Below are positions 6,204 to 6,661 of a stretch of 6,661 nt of DNA, in pieces. The notes under the pieces were generated by a model. It saw only the letters and a program-made list of their open reading frames with translations, searched no databases and had not been told where the DNA came from. Position 1 is the stretch's first letter, and the number at the start of each line of letters is the position of its first letter. The position numbers and the translations under genes are program-made. Origin of the DNA: Actinomycetota bacterium (GTDB lineage: Bacteria > Actinomycetota > Thermoleophilia > Miltoncostaeales > Miltoncostaeaceae); NCBI GenBank assembly GCA_005800465.1, contig SYFI01000127.1, forward strand, positions 1 through 6,661, given 5' to 3'.

Positions 6204-6661
6204 GCGACGAAACCTCTGGCGCGTTCGGCGCTCGCAGGCTGCTCCGCGACCGCAACGTGACTCGCCTGCTGGGCTCTCAGCTTCTCAGTACGCTCACCTT
6301 TGGTGTGGTGGCCGCCGCCCTTGGCTGGCAGGCATTCCAGCGCACCGGCAGTCCACTCACGCTGGGGCTCATCGGCCTCGCGGAATTCATTCCCGCCCTG
6401 ATCTTCGCCCTTCCGGCCGGTCAGATGGCCGACCGGCTTGACCGGCGCAAGGTCGCCGCAGTCGGCATGGCCATTGTGGTGCTCATGTCCATTGCCCTGG
6501 CACTCGACGCCGGTGCGGGCGACACCTCAGCGCTCCCCCTGTACTTCATGGCCGCGGGCCTCGGCGCCGGCCGGGCATTTGCGAGTGCTGCCTTCTCCCC
6601 CATGCTCGCCGCGGCGGTGGCGACACGGGACCTTCCCCGCACTATGGCTCTGTCGTCATCC
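6200..6661 (+). CDS. MFS efflux transporter (MFS_3/EntS-like), N-terminal part, cut by window edge
   Basis: An open frame of 154 codons runs off the right edge. From GTG 6200 it reads MSDETSGAFGARRLLRDRNV, a short cytosolic lead, then TM1 (about 24-44), TM2 (53-73), the loop 2-3 motif A GQMADRLDRRK (74-84) with Asp78 and the Arg pair typical of the major facilitator superfamily, TM3 (86-103) and TM4 (113-135). The pattern resembles the enterobactin-exporter-like MFS_3 group, which moves small molecules out using the proton gradient; the substrate is unknown. About 400 aa and 12 helices would be expected in full. The GTG is chosen because homology-like sequence begins shortly after it and no better start lies between the terminator and it. 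It follows the tRNA terminator, and I see no clear promoter of its own. Confidence 0.85.
   Translation, partial: MSDETSGAFGARRLLRDRNVTRLLGSQLLSTLTFGVVAAALGWQAFQRTGSPLTLGLIGLAEFIPALIFALPAGQMADRLDRRKVAAVGMAIVVLMSIALALDAGAGDTSALPLYFMAAGLGAGRAFASAAFSPMLAAAVATRDLPRTMALSSS

Noticed and set aside
6046..6441. 131-codon plus-strand open frame
   Set aside because: It runs through tRNA-Glu and the terminator and is out of frame with the MFS protein.

Overview
The window is GC-rich bacterial DNA with G or C at most third codon positions. GTG and possibly CTG starts, poor Shine-Dalgarno sites, TAnnnT-type -10 boxes and two tRNAs with C at the first anticodon position all suggest a high-GC Gram-positive (Actinomycetota). 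That placement is an inference from composition and gene style; no marker gene here fixes the lineage. I see no phage, IS, CRISPR or rRNA sequence.

Layout: (1) About 1-597, minus strand: the N-terminal two thirds of a glutamate formimidoyltransferase (FtcD family), cut by the left edge. It is easy to miss because it has no stop in the window and its start is ambiguous. A perfect 26-bp palindrome lies over its catalytic-histidine motif. (2) 627-2378 and 2378-4195, plus strand: two half-size ABC exporters joined by a TGATG stop/start overlap, almost certainly subunits of one heterodimer. The first has no ATG, GTG or TTG where homology places its N-terminus, so a CTG start is the simplest reading. 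(3) 4223-5878, plus: a thiamine-diphosphate 2-oxo-acid decarboxylase of the indolepyruvate/pyruvate decarboxylase family, 27 bp after the exporter. It either belongs to the operon or starts from its own near-leaderless promoter. (4) 5921-5992 and 6048-6120, plus: tRNA-Gln(CTG) and tRNA-Glu(CTC), probably one transcript, with a hairpin between them and a terminator-like hairpin after them. (5) 6200-6661, plus: the N-terminal part of a major facilitator superfamily exporter, cut by the right edge, with an unusual leader (strong Shine-Dalgarno sequence, hairpin, six-codon reading frame overlapping the GTG start).

Function: FtcD links histidine breakdown or folate salvage to one-carbon metabolism. 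The exporter pair is a generic ATP-driven efflux pump of unknown substrate. The decarboxylase would turn 2-oxo acids into aldehydes; no dehydrogenase that would take up such products is in view. The parts are from known families. I do not find a clear undescribed system. What deserves a second look is mostly at the level of start sites, structured DNA or RNA, and the subfamily of the decarboxylase.
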